Source: Echinococcus granulosus (lineage: Eukaryota > Platyhelminthes > Cestoda > Cyclophyllidea > Taeniidae). From it: a stretch of DNA of 64,000 nucleotides. This document shows, piece by piece, positions 36,710-49,315 of the stretch. The translations under genes and the position numbers were made by a program. The stretch lies in contig NW_020170404.1 in the NCBI RefSeq assembly GCF_000524195.1, positions 469,436-533,435 of the forward strand. The letters are read 5' to 3'. Under the pieces are notes generated by a model. That model searched no databases, was not told the DNA's origin, and saw only the letters and a program-made list of their open reading frames with translations. Position 1 is the first letter of the stretch; the number at the start of each line of letters is the position of its first letter.

Positions 36710-37129
36710 TACCTCTCTCTCCCTCCTAGCCTGGGCAGAGTAGCCGTCTTCTCATTGGTAAATTTTGCAGCAGTAGGAGACATGATTTACTACACTGACT
36801 TCAGAGAACAAGACTTTCCTTTTGATTTTTAGTCCAACCCGTCTTCAGATTGTGTCGCATTAATCAGACAGGTCTCAGCAGTACTTAGCGTTGGGACATT
36901 AACAAGTACGCAATTCCTAGTGAGCTAATGAAATCACACTCTGTCACATGTAGACACAACATGGATGGTTTTCTGGAGATGAAATGCCTCATGTATTAGC
37001 AGTTTGGTTGGATCATATGAGCATTGAAAAGCTATGTTTGGATAGCCAAAACTGTTGTTGTTCTCTGCTTGAAAGTTGAAATATAGAAGACATTGCCCAT
37101 CACAAGTAGCTTAGTCAACCAGACTGCAT

Positions 37130-37965
37130 TAAACTTAGAATGTTCCATGTATTTTACACTGGATATGAAAGAAGTTTAGCAAAGTAAAGTGAGGCGTTGC
37201 AAAGCAAAGATCTAACCTAGAGTTCCGAAGCCTACTACCATCAAATAAAGCATAGCATGCATTTTCCACTGCTGCTTTGTCTTCCATGTTAGTAAAGCCT
37301 TTCGCGGATTGTGTCAGCACTGACGTTGAACATCACTCATTGATGTTCACGACTCGTCAAGATCCAATTCTTTTGACGCAACACGAATGGAATAGAGGTA
37401 CGTGAAGGTCGGTGATGGAGATGCGGGTGATGTATATGCCTTGGAGTGAATCTGCACCATATTCCAGTTATTTGCTTAAGGCATTCGGTTGTGGACAGTG
37501 CGATCCATTGCTCCATGTCACAACCACTCCTCTCAAAAGGCCATGCAGCAGTAAATGTGACGACGAGAGGAGATACCTTCTGCAGTCTTGTAGCCAAGTT
37601 TACCTTAGTTCATAGAGCAGGTAAGCTGCAGTCACAGCCATTAGGTAGCTTTAGGTCCTGTTAGGTGCAGCCGGCATCTTGCGAAACGGGCGGCGAAGGT
37701 AAGAGGGAGATGGTGCAGAGAACGATAAAGGTAAAGGAAAGCGTGGTATGGCGTGGGGTGATGTGTCGTGGCCTAACATGGCGTGGCGTGGCGTGGGCAC
37801 CTTTAGTCTGACCGGACTGAGCGAAGTACATTTGTAATTGATACGACAGGCAGGCAGGGATGGATGCGTTCCACACCATGACAAGCGCCTTACATGTCCC
37901 ACTTTGTAAGCTGAGTCACAAAAAGCAGTGGAGGAAATCTGTATCAAAAACCGCGTCAAATATAG
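37130..37965. repeat. Dispersed repeat family 3, copy A, with ultra-similar core
   Basis: Pairs with 48510-49315 in the same orientation. The outer parts align with obvious gaps and many differences. The central 350 bp (37395-37744) matches 48786-49135 without gaps and with only seven differences by direct reading. Short frames are open on both strands in the core, but the differences change amino acids on both strands, so protein constraint does not explain the conservation. The right arm contains a GGCGT-rich minisatellite (37741-37800). Confidence 0.8.
37741..37800 (+). repeat. GGCGTG minisatellite
   Basis: Irregular GGCGTG/GGTGTG units, including three consecutive GGCGT units. It is reduced to a few units in the paired copy near 49130. 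Confidence 0.75.
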
Positions 37966-39364
37966 AAATGAAAGTCAAAACCATCGTCAAACTCAGACGC
38001 ATGATTGGTAGGCGTATTATTCATCCACGAGGTATTCTTATCTTCGCAGACTGTAGAAAAAAAGACCTGTGGGTTCAAAAATTGTTGCATCGAAAGGAAT
38101 TTAGGTGTACAACGGTGTTTTATTCTTCAGCACCGTAATGTGTGCCACATGACTACTAGTTATTCCCACTTGTTAATCAGTACCATTCTACGCATCTACT
38201 GAGGAAAATAGAGCAAAACGAGGCAAAATTTTTATTTGGAGTGCCTTGTCTGGAACAGAATTTGCTCAGCTAGACTTTTAATGTTACAGCCTCCATGAAG
38301 AACACTATCCTGGCCTGCTATGCGCATTAATAGGTGGCAAATGCGTTTTATTTCTAGTACCCAATAAGCCTGGCCGATAAATTGCGGCCCAATTCACACA
38401 TCATTGTCCAAGGTGTCAGTTGGCCATTGTAATTTTTTAATAAGCTATTTTTCTTGTCAATAAACACTTGATTGTCATCGGCTTCGATTTGCACATGCGG
38501 GAGACTTTGAGAAGAGGGTAATTTAGTGATGGGACAGTCAGTCGTAATAAGATGTTTAAGTGGTCATAACGCTGTATAGAAGAGTAACGATTGCGGCCGT
38601 GGTAATCCGTTTCTGTACCACGTCCTTCTTCCCTTTAGATTTTTAACCCGCTCTTATGAATGACAAAATTATACATTAGCTGAATCCTTTTGCAGTAATG
38701 GTGAACACATCATTTTATAGAAGGTAATCATTTCAATTGGCCAGCGCACGCCCGGTTTCCTAGACTTATTCAACTGTGCTGGTAAACCTACCTACGCAGA
38801 AACAGTCTGGGCGTTGGTTAGGTGTTAAAATTAAGTGCCAAATGAGACCGTGTCAGAAATAAACTAAAGTAGAACCCTGTTAAACTCGAAACCCTCTGAC
38901 AGACTTAAGCACACCAATGAAAATTACTTTCCACCTAGATTGACGATTATCTTTTGTTTTTTGGCTCTAGAATTAAACTTTAGTAAGTTATTATAGAACA
39001 TCGCCTTTTAAACCAGACTCAATTTTGATTTACTAAATTACTTTTTTAAAAACCACATTACTCTTCAAGAAGAATATTCCACCGTTTTGATTATTTAACT
39101 TAAAACAATAGATAATTCAAGTGGGTCATGGTAGAGACCCCTCCGATGGTACGTAGTTGTATTGATACAAGGATGATTTTGATGTGGTCTTGATTGCAGT
39201 CAAAATTTATGGAAAAAATTTAAGGAAATCTCAAAAAGTTATAAAGGGTGAACATTTTATAGCTAACCATATTTGATGTATACCTAATTGGCAGTAGTGA
39301 TTGATAAATAAATTGAAACTTGCTGATGGTTTGCAGGTTTTGTAAGGGCCGGGTATGGAATTGC

Positions 39365-39510
39365 TAAAGCGTATCCAAAATTCTCCCTGAAGACAAAAGA
39401 AGATATAATTCTTGAACAGAATATGTAATCCCGGTTCATAGAAGGGCTTGGGGGCCACTGGCATGGCCTAAGGCCCGGTAGCTCGACGGAGGCACGGTGG
39501 CCAAGCCCCA
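39365..39510 (-). repeat. TRIM LTR fragment (reverse)
   Basis: Reverse LTR landmarks CTCCCTGAAGACAAAAGAAGAT, AACAGAATATG and CACTGGCATGGCCTAAGG in the expected order; no internal region attached. Confidence 0.5.
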
Positions 39511-40529
39511 GCTGGTCCTAATATAATCTAAAGGGCAATTTATAAGGAGCAATTTACAGGAATGGGGAATGCTTTTAAAAAGTTGAAGCGTTTGAGCACA
39601 CCTTGTCTGACGGAAGGACTGAGGGTTCCTGGGTATAACCGGAAGGCCACAACACCAAGACAAAAGTACATATCAATTAGACTGCAGAGCTCATGTAGTT
39701 ATAATAACTATCAAACTACTCCAGCATAGCCGAGACAGGCAAGAGAGGACATGCTAAGTTGCGAATGTCACGAAAAATTGTTCCCACTAAAAAATTTATT
39801 CCAATCAGGTTTGAAGGAATCCCTCTGTACTTTCAAGTTTCCGAAAACCATATTAAAAGTTAAAATCATTTTTTTTAAATCTAATGAATGGGAATGATGA
39901 TATTGGTGAAGCGTATTGTAGACGTCTCTGTTGTTCCATAACGCAGATTATATGTTTGTTGGCATTAAATAAACGCTTGCACTATGATGATTGCGATAGA
40001 TTGAATTGTTTTGGTTATCCACAGGCATGAGAAACAAAAATTTGTTTAAAAAAATAAGAATCATTGCCGAAGCCCCTACAGTTATTTCTCATTCGTCCTT
40101 CCTGCGAAATTTTAATACATCTCCTCTAACTGCCACGATACATTTGTTAAGCTGACTGCTGGCTGCTGAATATTGTGCATATACTTCAGCCTCCACATCC
40201 TTTATGCTAGATAACATTGAGTCCCTGGTATAATAGACCCATTAGTAATGCCTTCCTCAAAAATATCAACGTAAGTATTTTATAAAAGAATATTTGAATC
40301 AAGGAAGCCAGAATTTAATCCGGTCCTAGTAATAGTGCATCAGGTTTCCCTTAAGAAATTCTGCCAACCGTTTACAGTCCCTGTCTGTGGGTTACTACAC
40401 TAATTTAAGTATTATATGGGAGAAGTAAGGGAATTTGTCACGAATCTTATTGAGTTTTCCAGCTCTGCATTGAATACATCAAGGAGCATAAAAAAAGAAC
40501 TCGCACTAGAGGTTAGTATCTCCTGTAAT

Positions 40530-41170
40530 ACCTGGGTTGTTTGTTCAAGGGACCACTTATTTGCTCCGCCATCGCACCTTTGCCCAGCGGCCTGATCCCG
40601 GGTCAGGCTAATGGCCCTTAAGGCCTTTTATATGTCAAATATGCATATCTGCCTTCGTCTTCAGAGAAGCCTCCTGGAGCTACATTGGTGGCAGCGGAAT
40701 ACAAACCCGATCTTAAAGAATACATATATCCTGAATTCTACTGCTGGGTATGTGCTGCGGGTAGAAGAGGCGGTGACGACCCCTAACAGAAGTGTTGGAA
40801 ATGAAGTCTATATTTGGCAGATACTCCAACCCCGTATTCTACAGGAATGCCATTAACAACTTCAGTCGAGCTACACTAGCCATTAACTGTTTGGAAAGTT
40901 TCGTTACGGAGCCATCTCCCACTTACCTGTAGGAGGATCTCAATTGGGTGTGCGCACGATACTTCCTTCACTTCTCCCCTAGCTGGAGAGAACCTAGGTA
41001 GGTATGGGTGGACAACACTGAAGTAAAAATAATGCGACAAGAAGGAATAGAAGCGAAACTCCACCCCCCCCTCGTCCTTTGTTACACGATTCTGCTTTTA
41101 GGCCAGTGTAAAGGAGAACCTGGCTGTTTCTCTAGCAAACTCATCGGATTAGGAGAAAGGTTGGTCAGCA
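40530..41170 (+). mobile_element. TRIM-like LTR element, copy 4, 3' truncated
   Basis: The LTR ends CTTCGTCTTCAGAGAAGCCT, then CATTGGTGGCAGCGG at about 40683 and the AATACAAACCCGATCTTAAAG start of the internal region. Homology fades after about 41170, before any 3' LTR; the reverse copy 5 begins close by. Confidence 0.65.
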
Positions 41171-41439
41171 ATTTAGAGACAAGAGTGAATTCGATGATCT
41201 TCTTACAGTATTCCATTTAAAAGTGAACCTTTTCATTAACCACTTTTGTTTCATATTGACCGAGAAAGGATAAAAACCTTCTTTTAGGAAACATTTCACT
41301 TTTTCCTGCCTAATTGCTTTTAATTCATGCCGCCCTGTGAAAGTATAAAGGCGGAGCCTTTGATACCCGCGTTACCAAAACAGAGAGATGAAAAAATAAT
41401 CAAAATATAACAAAAACCTTTCCTCCCTAATGCGCGTCG

Positions 41440-42262
41440 TCCCCTCTCCAGGTATACAACCCGCCAAAACCAGCCGCACCATTCATCAAGTTGTTTCCAT
41501 GCTCCCGAGATGGTATCTGTCTATAAGTTTACTGTTTCCTCTTGGCTACTCCACTGCACCTGGAGTTTCGTCCTGCGTGGGAACTGCATTGGAAGAAGGG
41601 AGAATGTGCTGGTCATCACGTATGTCCATCGCTAGTCATGAGAACACTGACTTAAGAACATAGCCATTTAATGAAGGTCAAAGTTTAAAATAGTTTATTG
41701 GAGATAAGGTGTTGTGTTTATTCCTCTCTGCTACTTGGTTCTCACTTCAGTGTTGCCCAGCCGTATCTATCTGGGTTCTATCTAGTTAGTAGAGAAGTGG
41801 AAGTGGTGTCTCCTGTTTGCTGGATTGACGTCTTCATACAGGTACCGTAGACAATTCCCTAACGAAAATTTGCCAATTTTTCACGGCAGATGTCAATTCA
41901 ATTGTTGATAGCACTCCTACAGAACAAGGGACTGAGGTAGATTTCGACAGTATACGCCGTTTACATCTCTCCTGCTGTGGGTCGTCACTGCAGCGTATGT
42001 CCCTTTTCCTTCACACTAATGTTTAGCAAACAGGAATGACAATCAAGGCGGTTGTCCTTAAGAATCGGGTTTGCTTTCGGCTGCCGCTAATGTAGCGTTA
42101 CAGAACTTCCATGAAGTCTAAAGAAGGCACACTACCAGGCCAGAACATGTACTTCTAACACATAGGAGGGTTGGAAGGCTACTGACACGGCCTCTGGGCC
42201 ATGTCACTTTGTTGAAGTACGAAAGCGAAGCATAATTTAAAGGCGAATCTAACACGAAGATA
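41440..42262 (-). mobile_element. TRIM-like LTR element, copy 5 (reverse orientation)
   Basis: Reverse 5' LTR at the right (about 42070-42262) preceded by GGGTTTGCTTTCGGCTGCC, the complement of the primer-site region. Internal landmarks TGGGTTCTATC and TTCATACAGGTACCGTAGACAA are shared with copy 3. The left (3') LTR is missing. It faces copy 4 in inverted orientation. Confidence 0.65.
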
Positions 42263-42929
42263 TAAATAATCAACTGAATCAGATTAACAAAGAAAAACAA
42301 GGAGGCCCCATTTTCTCTACACAAATTCCAGTGGTAACAATCATGCATTGTGCTACTATCCAGTTATTAAATTTTAAGCCTCACATGGGTTTTTAAATTT
42401 GTAAATGTTAGGCTGCTCTGGACAGTATTGAGTTTCTGGTTTTGAGGCTGAGGGATACTGGGACAAAGTTGCCTCTACCTGAAATTGGCAAAGTAATGCA
42501 CCTTTGCACTGTCCCAGCCATTACTATGCGTTACAGCGGGCAGGCTTTGCACGCTGAAGAAGCATCCTGTCTCTCTTTATGGAGCACCATTAGGCAATCC
42601 CAGGTTCCTCTACATTAGCAATGAAATTTATTGCCAAAGCAAAGAATAGTGACTGCAGTAATAGTTACTATAATGATAAGAATGGGCAAAGTTGGGTGTG
42701 GTGAGGTTGGATGGCAAAGTGGGTTCAGTGTGATAAATGCGCGCTTATAATGTTTGTATGGAAGAAGAGAGGAGAAAAATGCGACTCGCCTATGATTACA
42801 TTTATGTCACCCTACATTGTCAGTTGCTTTACATAACTAAAGGGTATAGCTTCCTGTCAAACAGTCCTAACTGAACCACACTTATACCTACTTGATTAAG
42901 GAATACATGTAAGTGGGACAAAGTCCATT

Positions 42930-44052
42930 TGTAATTCATTCAGATATGATTATTTGGTTAACTATTCATTTTGGCTTCGCGACCAATTGAGGCTCTCCCA
43001 TTGTTCCCTTGCAATTTGGCTTGGCCTCTACGCCATCCAAACAATCCCTTCTGTACAGCTTCAGTACAAATTCCGTACTTGTATTATGACTTCTTTCGTC
43101 TTTAAGAAAGACTCAGAGCGCTGCATTGTAGGGAGTGGCAAGCAAACCCGATATTAAAGGGTGGCAACCCTACTTTCTATTACTATATACTAAGCCTCAA
43201 AGCGGCGGAAAAAAGGCGTGTGCTGAGGATGGAAGAATCTGTGGAAAACTCCAACAGAAAGGTCGAAATTAATGTCTACCTTCGGCAACTACTCCAGTTT
43301 CGTGTTCTATAGGAATACTATTAACTACTGAAGCGATGCTATCTGTGAACCACCTGCAAAGTTCTTTTACATAGTTGTCTACGGTACCTGCATGAAGATA
43401 TCAATCCAGCGAACAGGTGACACCACCTCTACCTCCCTCCTAGCTGGATAGAACTCAAAGAGATACGACTAGGTAGTATTAAAGTGCTGCCAAATTAGAA
43501 AGGAGGAATAGACGCGATATCTAATTCCCACAAAATTCTATTAAACCCAATCGTCATTCAATGACTGCTTGATGGCCAGTGTTCTGACGACTAGAGATGA
43601 ACATGCAACATGAACATGCACATTTTTCCTTTCCCGAGGGATTCCCCATACAGGACACAACTTCAGGTGCAGTGGAATTGTTAGGAGGAATCACTGCTGT
43701 TATGTTTAAATATCGTCTCAGTTTTACGCAAATTTGATGATCGCTGTGGTTGGCAAGTGGGTGTTATTCCTAGAGCACCGACTACGTTGTGATGGTTGAC
43801 GCGGGAGATTGACCAAAGGGATTGCCGAAGACGACGCTCAAAAGATGTGAGGGGCTATGTAATACTTTGATTATCTGTTTAACTCTTTGCCTTTGTTTCG
43901 CGGGCACCTACGGCTCCGCCATTGTTCCTCGCCAGGCGGCATGGCCTCCGGTTTATGCCAGAGCTCCACTAGCCGTTTCACACTTCGATAATACATTTTC
44001 TGTCCCAGAATTTTGATTGCTACTGTTTTTACGAAAGACACAGGACGCTACA
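42930..44052 (+). mobile_element. TRIM-like LTR element, copy 6, with both LTRs
   Basis: The most complete copy. 5' LTR from TGTAATTC (42930) to about 43122; 3' LTR 43858-44052 starting TGTAATAC and ending GCTACA, about 195 bp, so TG...CA termini are kept. A purine tract (GATGTGAGGGGCTA) directly precedes the 3' LTR. The primer site is mutated (GTAGGGAGTGGCAAGC). No coding capacity; the two LTRs differ at many positions, so the insertion is old. Confidence 0.75.
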
Positions 44053-44744
44053 CAACTGTCACAAGCATACTTAAAAGTATCATAGCAGTGTCCTGACAAA
44101 ACGCCTTACCTTTTTCTCATAAAATAGACACATTGATGATGAAATGGTTGTCAAGAATGTTATCCATTAAAGTTGAATTTGAGAACATAATTGGTAAGCG
44201 TTTGACGCCATCAAGTAGTCCCCAGGGTATGTTTAAAATTCATGCCTCCATAAAAGCGCTTTCAAGTGCTCCTATTTATAACCCGCCTAAGCAGCAGCGG
44301 CATTAAGGAGCACATAAATATTGCAATTACAATTTCGTGGAGCGCTGACTATTGCTACAATTTAATCCTTTCCTTAGCCTTCTTCTCCTTGCCAGCTTTT
44401 ACAGCCCTAGATTGCAACAAAACTTCTTAAAGTTAAATCCCAGTTAGTTGTTAATTTAAGAGACCAAATTCACTCTAGGCTTACTTCGGAAGTGGAATGG
44501 AGCATAGTGTATCAGATAAAGAATCCCCTCCAAGCTTCCAAATCCCTCTCTCCGGACCCCTATATTGGTAGAGGAGACTGTTTACTTACTTTTCTCTCAT
44601 TTGACTTAATTATTTACACTAGGCGCAAATGGTGTAAAAGCACTCCCTACTAGGTACAGATAAGTATTAACGTTTCCAACAGTTAATCGTTTGTCTTGTT
44701 TCTTTTTAGACAACGAACGACAGCTGTGACGTCTGCAAAAAAAT

Positions 44745-44870
44745 TAAAATACCAGTGTAGCACCTCTAGGCTTTCCTTCCGACGAAAGGAGACATAATTC
44801 GCGGGTAGAATATGCATTGTCGACGTACAATGGCGGAGCCCCATGCAGCCCTTTACCAAAACCGAGATTC
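44745..44870 (-). repeat. TRIM LTR fragment (reverse)
   Basis: Begins GTGTAGCACCTCTAGGCTTT, then ACGAAAGGAGACATAATTCG, GTAGAATATGCATTGTCGAC and AATGGCGGAGCC, which is the reverse LTR order. No internal region; a solo LTR or truncated copy. Confidence 0.55.
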
Positions 44871-45366
44871 AACCAAATTATTAAAGCATTATAACTAGTT
44901 CCTCAACACACTTTTGCGCTTTTAGCAACAAAGCGTGGATTGGTAGATCAAAAGTTAGACAAATTTCATTCCAGTCTACTAAACAGGCACAAAAACTGCA
45001 CGTGAATCAATCAGTCAAATAAAAACAGCGCTGGGAATAAAAAAGATTGCAGAGGCTCCTGAACTTTTTTCCCACTTGACCATGGAATATGGAACAGCTG
45101 TTGTGTCGATAGTTTTTTTAAGGATGATTTGTCAACAACTTCCCATGAGTAAGAGCTAAAATGCCCAGTGACCTCCTCTGAAATGGCAAGATCAGACTCA
45201 ATACCGAATGAAGAAAATTAGTGGAATCATGTAAAAAAATAATCAGTGGTATTAACACTTGACCTCAATCGCTTGTTAAATTTAAATTACACAGGATTAT
45301 CAGGCACAGTAATTGTACTTTTAAAATTTTCCTTTTATCAATTCGCATTGGCTAATGGGATTTCAG

Positions 45367-45425
45367 ACAGGAAGTGGAACACAGCGGGCAAGAGGATGAC
45401 TACGTGTTGGAGCTCGGCTTCCCTG
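45367..45425 (+). CDS. Candidate short internal exon
   Basis: A 59-nt exon between the acceptor GGGATTTCAG (AG at 45365-45366) and the donor CCTG|GTAAAC (45426). The best frame reads QEVEHSGQEDDYVLELGFP, a GC-richer acidic peptide unlike translated local DNA. No neighbouring plus-strand exon was found, so family and gene are unknown. Confidence 0.3.
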
Positions 45426-45439
45426 GTAAACAGAACAAT

Positions 45440-48240
45440 TAATTTTTTTTGCATGAAACCTTACAACATTGAATAAAATAAATGTTGTTGGTTGGGTTTC
45501 GAAAAAATAAACGGTCCTAGTAGGATACGGCGTAAGATTGCTGAAGTTGTGTAAGTAAAAACAACTGACTCATGGATTCAGAGGCCTGTGCCATTTTAGT
45601 CGGATGTGAGGAGTTTTAAACACCATGTCAACATTAAAAAAGGGGAAGCATTTTGTCGCAAAGTTGTTTAATGTATTAGCTGCCAGGGCTGTAGAGGAAA
45701 AGCAATCTTCACAGTAGGAGAAGGCAGCAACACTACTAATGCTAAAATAGAAATAATAAATTTGGTAAATTTCACAACAAGAGCTTTCTACCTCGGTTTT
45801 ATCACTTTAAGCTCAAACAGTCATCGTGTCGTACGATTTTGTGCAACGAGTTACCAGAAACTGGCGAAGAACAGTTACATGTTTGTGCTGGCAAGCTCGG
45901 AAAATGTTAAGATTTTCTCAAAATTAAGCTGATAACCGGGCTGCGGATAAATTTATCAGGAAGAGAATACTTAATGCATTTTGGAAAGCATTGCTCCAAA
46001 ATGCGACTTCTGAAGTGGGACCCATTAGATGAATATCTCCGGTGTCTGGTAAACAAGACTTCAGCATTTTAACAAAATAAATGCCTAAGTATAAATACAC
46101 TGAGGATTTAAAGCACCTAGATATTGAGACTTTACTCCGGGGGATCTCTTTAACGTATTCGTTGTGTACATATTTCGTAGTAAAGCTATTGTAAATCCTC
46201 AAGCACCCATAGAATCCACACAAGAAACCATCTTTTATGTCTCTATAAAATATCCATGTGCTATACGAGATGGAAATCTTCAGTCTTAGCTGTTGTGCGA
46301 TCAATCGGCATTTCCAAAGGTATTTGAAAGTGTTGTTTAGATGTTAAACTTCTCTCGAATACTAAAAGTGGAAAGCAATACTGCCCAAGATTTCCATGGT
46401 TTAAATTTTTGTGGTTAACTTTAGAATTTTCTTTTCTGAGAGCCATTGTAGAACCAACCCACTTTGAGGCAGCAGTAAAGTGTTTTAAAAAAATAACATT
46501 CTGTAAGAGGAGCGAATTTCTTACACAGGAGCTACCTGCAGGAAAAACTTATCTGAAACAATACTGAAGAGGCAGAAACAGTAATTTAGCGGCAGCAAGC
46601 AAACAATAAAGTTTGTCGAGGTCGCTGGTAGACACATACGAAAACAAATATAGGGTACAAAACATTTAGCTTGCGAATAGGCTTCTTTGGAACAAAATGT
46701 GAGAGCACCAGAGGATAAATGTTTTTTTTTGAAACCTACTTTATTATTGTGTCCTAGGATGAACCCCTTTTCTCGACATTGTGTTAACACCAAAACTTAG
46801 TTAACAGCTGTCAACTTTCACAAAAAACTGTTAGCTAAAGGGAAGGCACTAAAACACAGCCTTGAGCTAAAAAGCTTAGAGATCTGGTGAGACAATTGCA
46901 ACGGATAAATTTTTCTTACAACTTAGTGACTCGTAATTATCGACAGTTGAGTTGCAACGCTCGAACATCGTCCGGTACTTCCACAAACAACACCGAAATC
47001 CAAAATAGTGACGCGCCAGATTTTGAACAAAAAATCCATAACTTTAGGTAGAGCTTTAAAAAAATTCAACTGTAAACTGATAAATTGAAAAAAAAACGCC
47101 TGTCAGATGTCACTGCACCCTGCCCACCCATTAACCAGTAGCGTAAAAGGGCTAGCGGTTCGGGCTGCAATGGTTGAAGCGCGAACTTTAATGATAACGG
47201 CGCTTTCTGCAAGGCGCAAAATAAAACGAACTGTCGGTGAAGAATCGCGGGGATGACTAAGCAATCCGAACTGATTTTTAGACTCTGCTTGAAAATGTAA
47301 CAACAGAGCTAAAGGCTAAGGCGACCGGCCATTCCTCCCATCCACTTTCAAAAGGGTTGCCAAACAAAATGGCCAAATCCAACGCAATGCAGGCTTGTAA
47401 ACAAGCAGCTTAGTATTTTGTATTTACGGTTCATTTACTCAATGAATAGTTGCCGCGTTTCGGTAAGCTAATCAATGAGAGACGTGTGAGTTTGTTGCTG
47501 TTTGGTGAATTGACAAAAGTGAACTTTCAGGTCAAGTTATAAATGAAGGTTAAAGAGCGAAATACAGCAAATGAGATCGAGAGGACAAATGTGCTTAGCT
47601 GATGGGTCAGAATCTGACATTCCGTTATACGGTAGATACAAAATGAGCAATTAGAAATGAAATAATCAAATCAGGGCCCTCAAATAAGTTTGGGCAGTTT
47701 TTTGGAATTAAAACTTGATTACAGTGGAGAGCATCTTAAGACGCTTTCCTCATTGAACAAATCATCCTTCCAATCTGGGCTCTAATCTTTCCCCTAATAG
47801 ACGCAAGCTAGCCGTTAATCCCACCTCTACAGCACATCTTGCCAAGAGAAGAAAACTAAACCAACATACCTGGTCCCATCCACCCCCCGCACAGTCTCTC
47901 CAGCCCCATTTCCCAGATGTCTTTCCCCTTTTACCCGCGCTCATGTGATCCCTTAACAGGGGTGCCAAGACAATACAAAAATCACTTGAATGTCATGGGA
48001 ATAATAGGAAGAGAATGGGTGCGAAAGAAGCACCTACTGCCTCCAGCCATTCCGCCATCCATCACCTCCATCCCAAGATTTTATTCTTCGCAAAGGCAAG
48101 TTACGTGTCAGTATGAGATCTTGTGTTGCCTTACAAACAAAGCGAATTTCTTCTGTCTGACTGCCCAGTGCTGAATATTTTCTGTAGTAGACGAGGACCA
48201 AGAATCTAAGAAGAAGAGGAAGAAGTATAGGTTCAACTTG
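45440..48240. other. Unannotated stretch
   Basis: Short open frames without motifs or convincing splice pairs. The 126-codon minus frame at 45924-46304 was not accepted. Confidence 0.35.
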
Positions 48241-48417
48241 CTATTGCGTTGTGTCAGCTAAAGGAGATGGATCTTCATCACTATTGCTTGAACTACAACA
48301 ACTGAAACATTCATTGGGTAACAATTTCGTTCGCGGCATACCATGGACAAAACTAGTGTTGCCTTCTGAGGATGAGGTGAGAAGTTTTTCTGGAAGCATG
48401 GGCTGAATAGTAGATAG
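48241..48417 (-). CDS. Orphan 116-residue protein, terminal exon
   Basis: Acceptor CGTTTTCTTCAAG (AG at 48419-48418) opens a 58-codon frame ending in TAG (48243-48241). Hydrophilic and Ser-rich, it closes with LLPNECFSCCSSSNSDEDPS and a few more residues. Cys-Phe-Ser-Cys-Cys followed by an acidic Ser tail looks like a possible lipid-modified or casein-kinase-type tail, but this is only appearance. Phase 0, matching the phase-0 exit of 49872-49699. Confidence 0.5.
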   Translation of the reverse strand, partial: LSTIQPMLPEKLLTSSSEGNTSFVHGMPRTKLLPNECFSCCSSSNSDEDPSPLADTTQ

Positions 48418-48509
48418 CTTGAAGAAAACGAACGAAATGTTTGTTAATTTTACCGGTCTTAGGATATGGAGGAAATGGCTCATCACAGGTTGGTTAGTCA
48501 ATTATTTGA

Positions 48510-49315
48510 CATTCAAATTAAAGTGCGCCACGTGTTTTGCACCTTGTGTGCTAGACGACTGGCGAAAAATGTGAAGAGAAGTGAAGCGAAGCGAAGGAAA
48601 GCCAAGAACTAACTGGCAGTTCTGAAGCCTACCGCCATCAATTAAAGCGTAGCATGAAGCACCACTTCGCTTAGCAGCTTCCACTGCGAAGTTGTCATCC
48701 TAGTTAGTGAAGCCTTCCGCAGAATGTATTAACGCTGACGTTTAACATCATTCTCCAGTTCTTAAGACGCACCATAAATGGAATGGAGGTACGTGAAGGT
48801 CGGTGATGGAGGTGCGGGTGATGTATATGCCTTGGAGTGAATCTGCACCATATTCCAGTTATTTGCTTAAGGCATTCGGTTGTGGACAGTGCGATCCATT
48901 GCTCCATGTCACAACCACTCCTCTCAAAAGGCCATGCAGCAGTAAATGTGACGACGAGAGGAGCTACCTTCTGCAGTCTTGCAGCCAAGTTTACCTTAGT
49001 TCATAGAGCAGGTAAGCTGCAGCCACAGTCATTAGGTAGCTTTAGGTCCTGTTAGGTGCAGCCGGCATCTTGCGAAACGGGCGGCGAAGGTAAGAGGGAG
49101 ATGGTGCAGAGAACGATAAAAATAAAGGAAAGCGTAGCGTAGTGTTGTGTACCGACAATAACCTCACCGGAGTGAGTGAGGTACGTCTACAATTGATAAG
49201 GCAGGCAGACATGTATCCATTCTGAATCACTGCAAGCGTCTACCAAGCCCCACCCAGTAGTATATTTTGAAACAATTTTCTGAAGCGAGCTGTATCGAAT
49301 AGCGCGTCAACTTTG
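48510..49315. repeat. Dispersed repeat family 3, copy B, with ultra-similar core
   Basis: Partner of 37130-37965. The 350-bp core lies at 48786-49135. It lies inside the predicted intron of the orphan minus-strand gene (49698-48418). Left arm: a GAAGCGAAGCG purine repeat and TTCTGAAGCCTACCGCCATC. Right arm: a short GCGTAGCG stretch, then CTCACCGGAGTGAG, which is a small palindrome. Confidence 0.8.

Noticed and set aside
37337..37597. Matching minus-strand frames in the two family-3 repeat copies (also 48704-48988)
   Set aside because: Differences between copies change amino acids, other frames are equally open, and no start or splice context is shared, so the conservation is not explained by protein coding.
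22829..44052. Short ORFs inside the TRIM copies, considered as gag or pol remnants
   Set aside because: Frames are not conserved among copies and no protease, reverse-transcriptase or integrase motif is visible.
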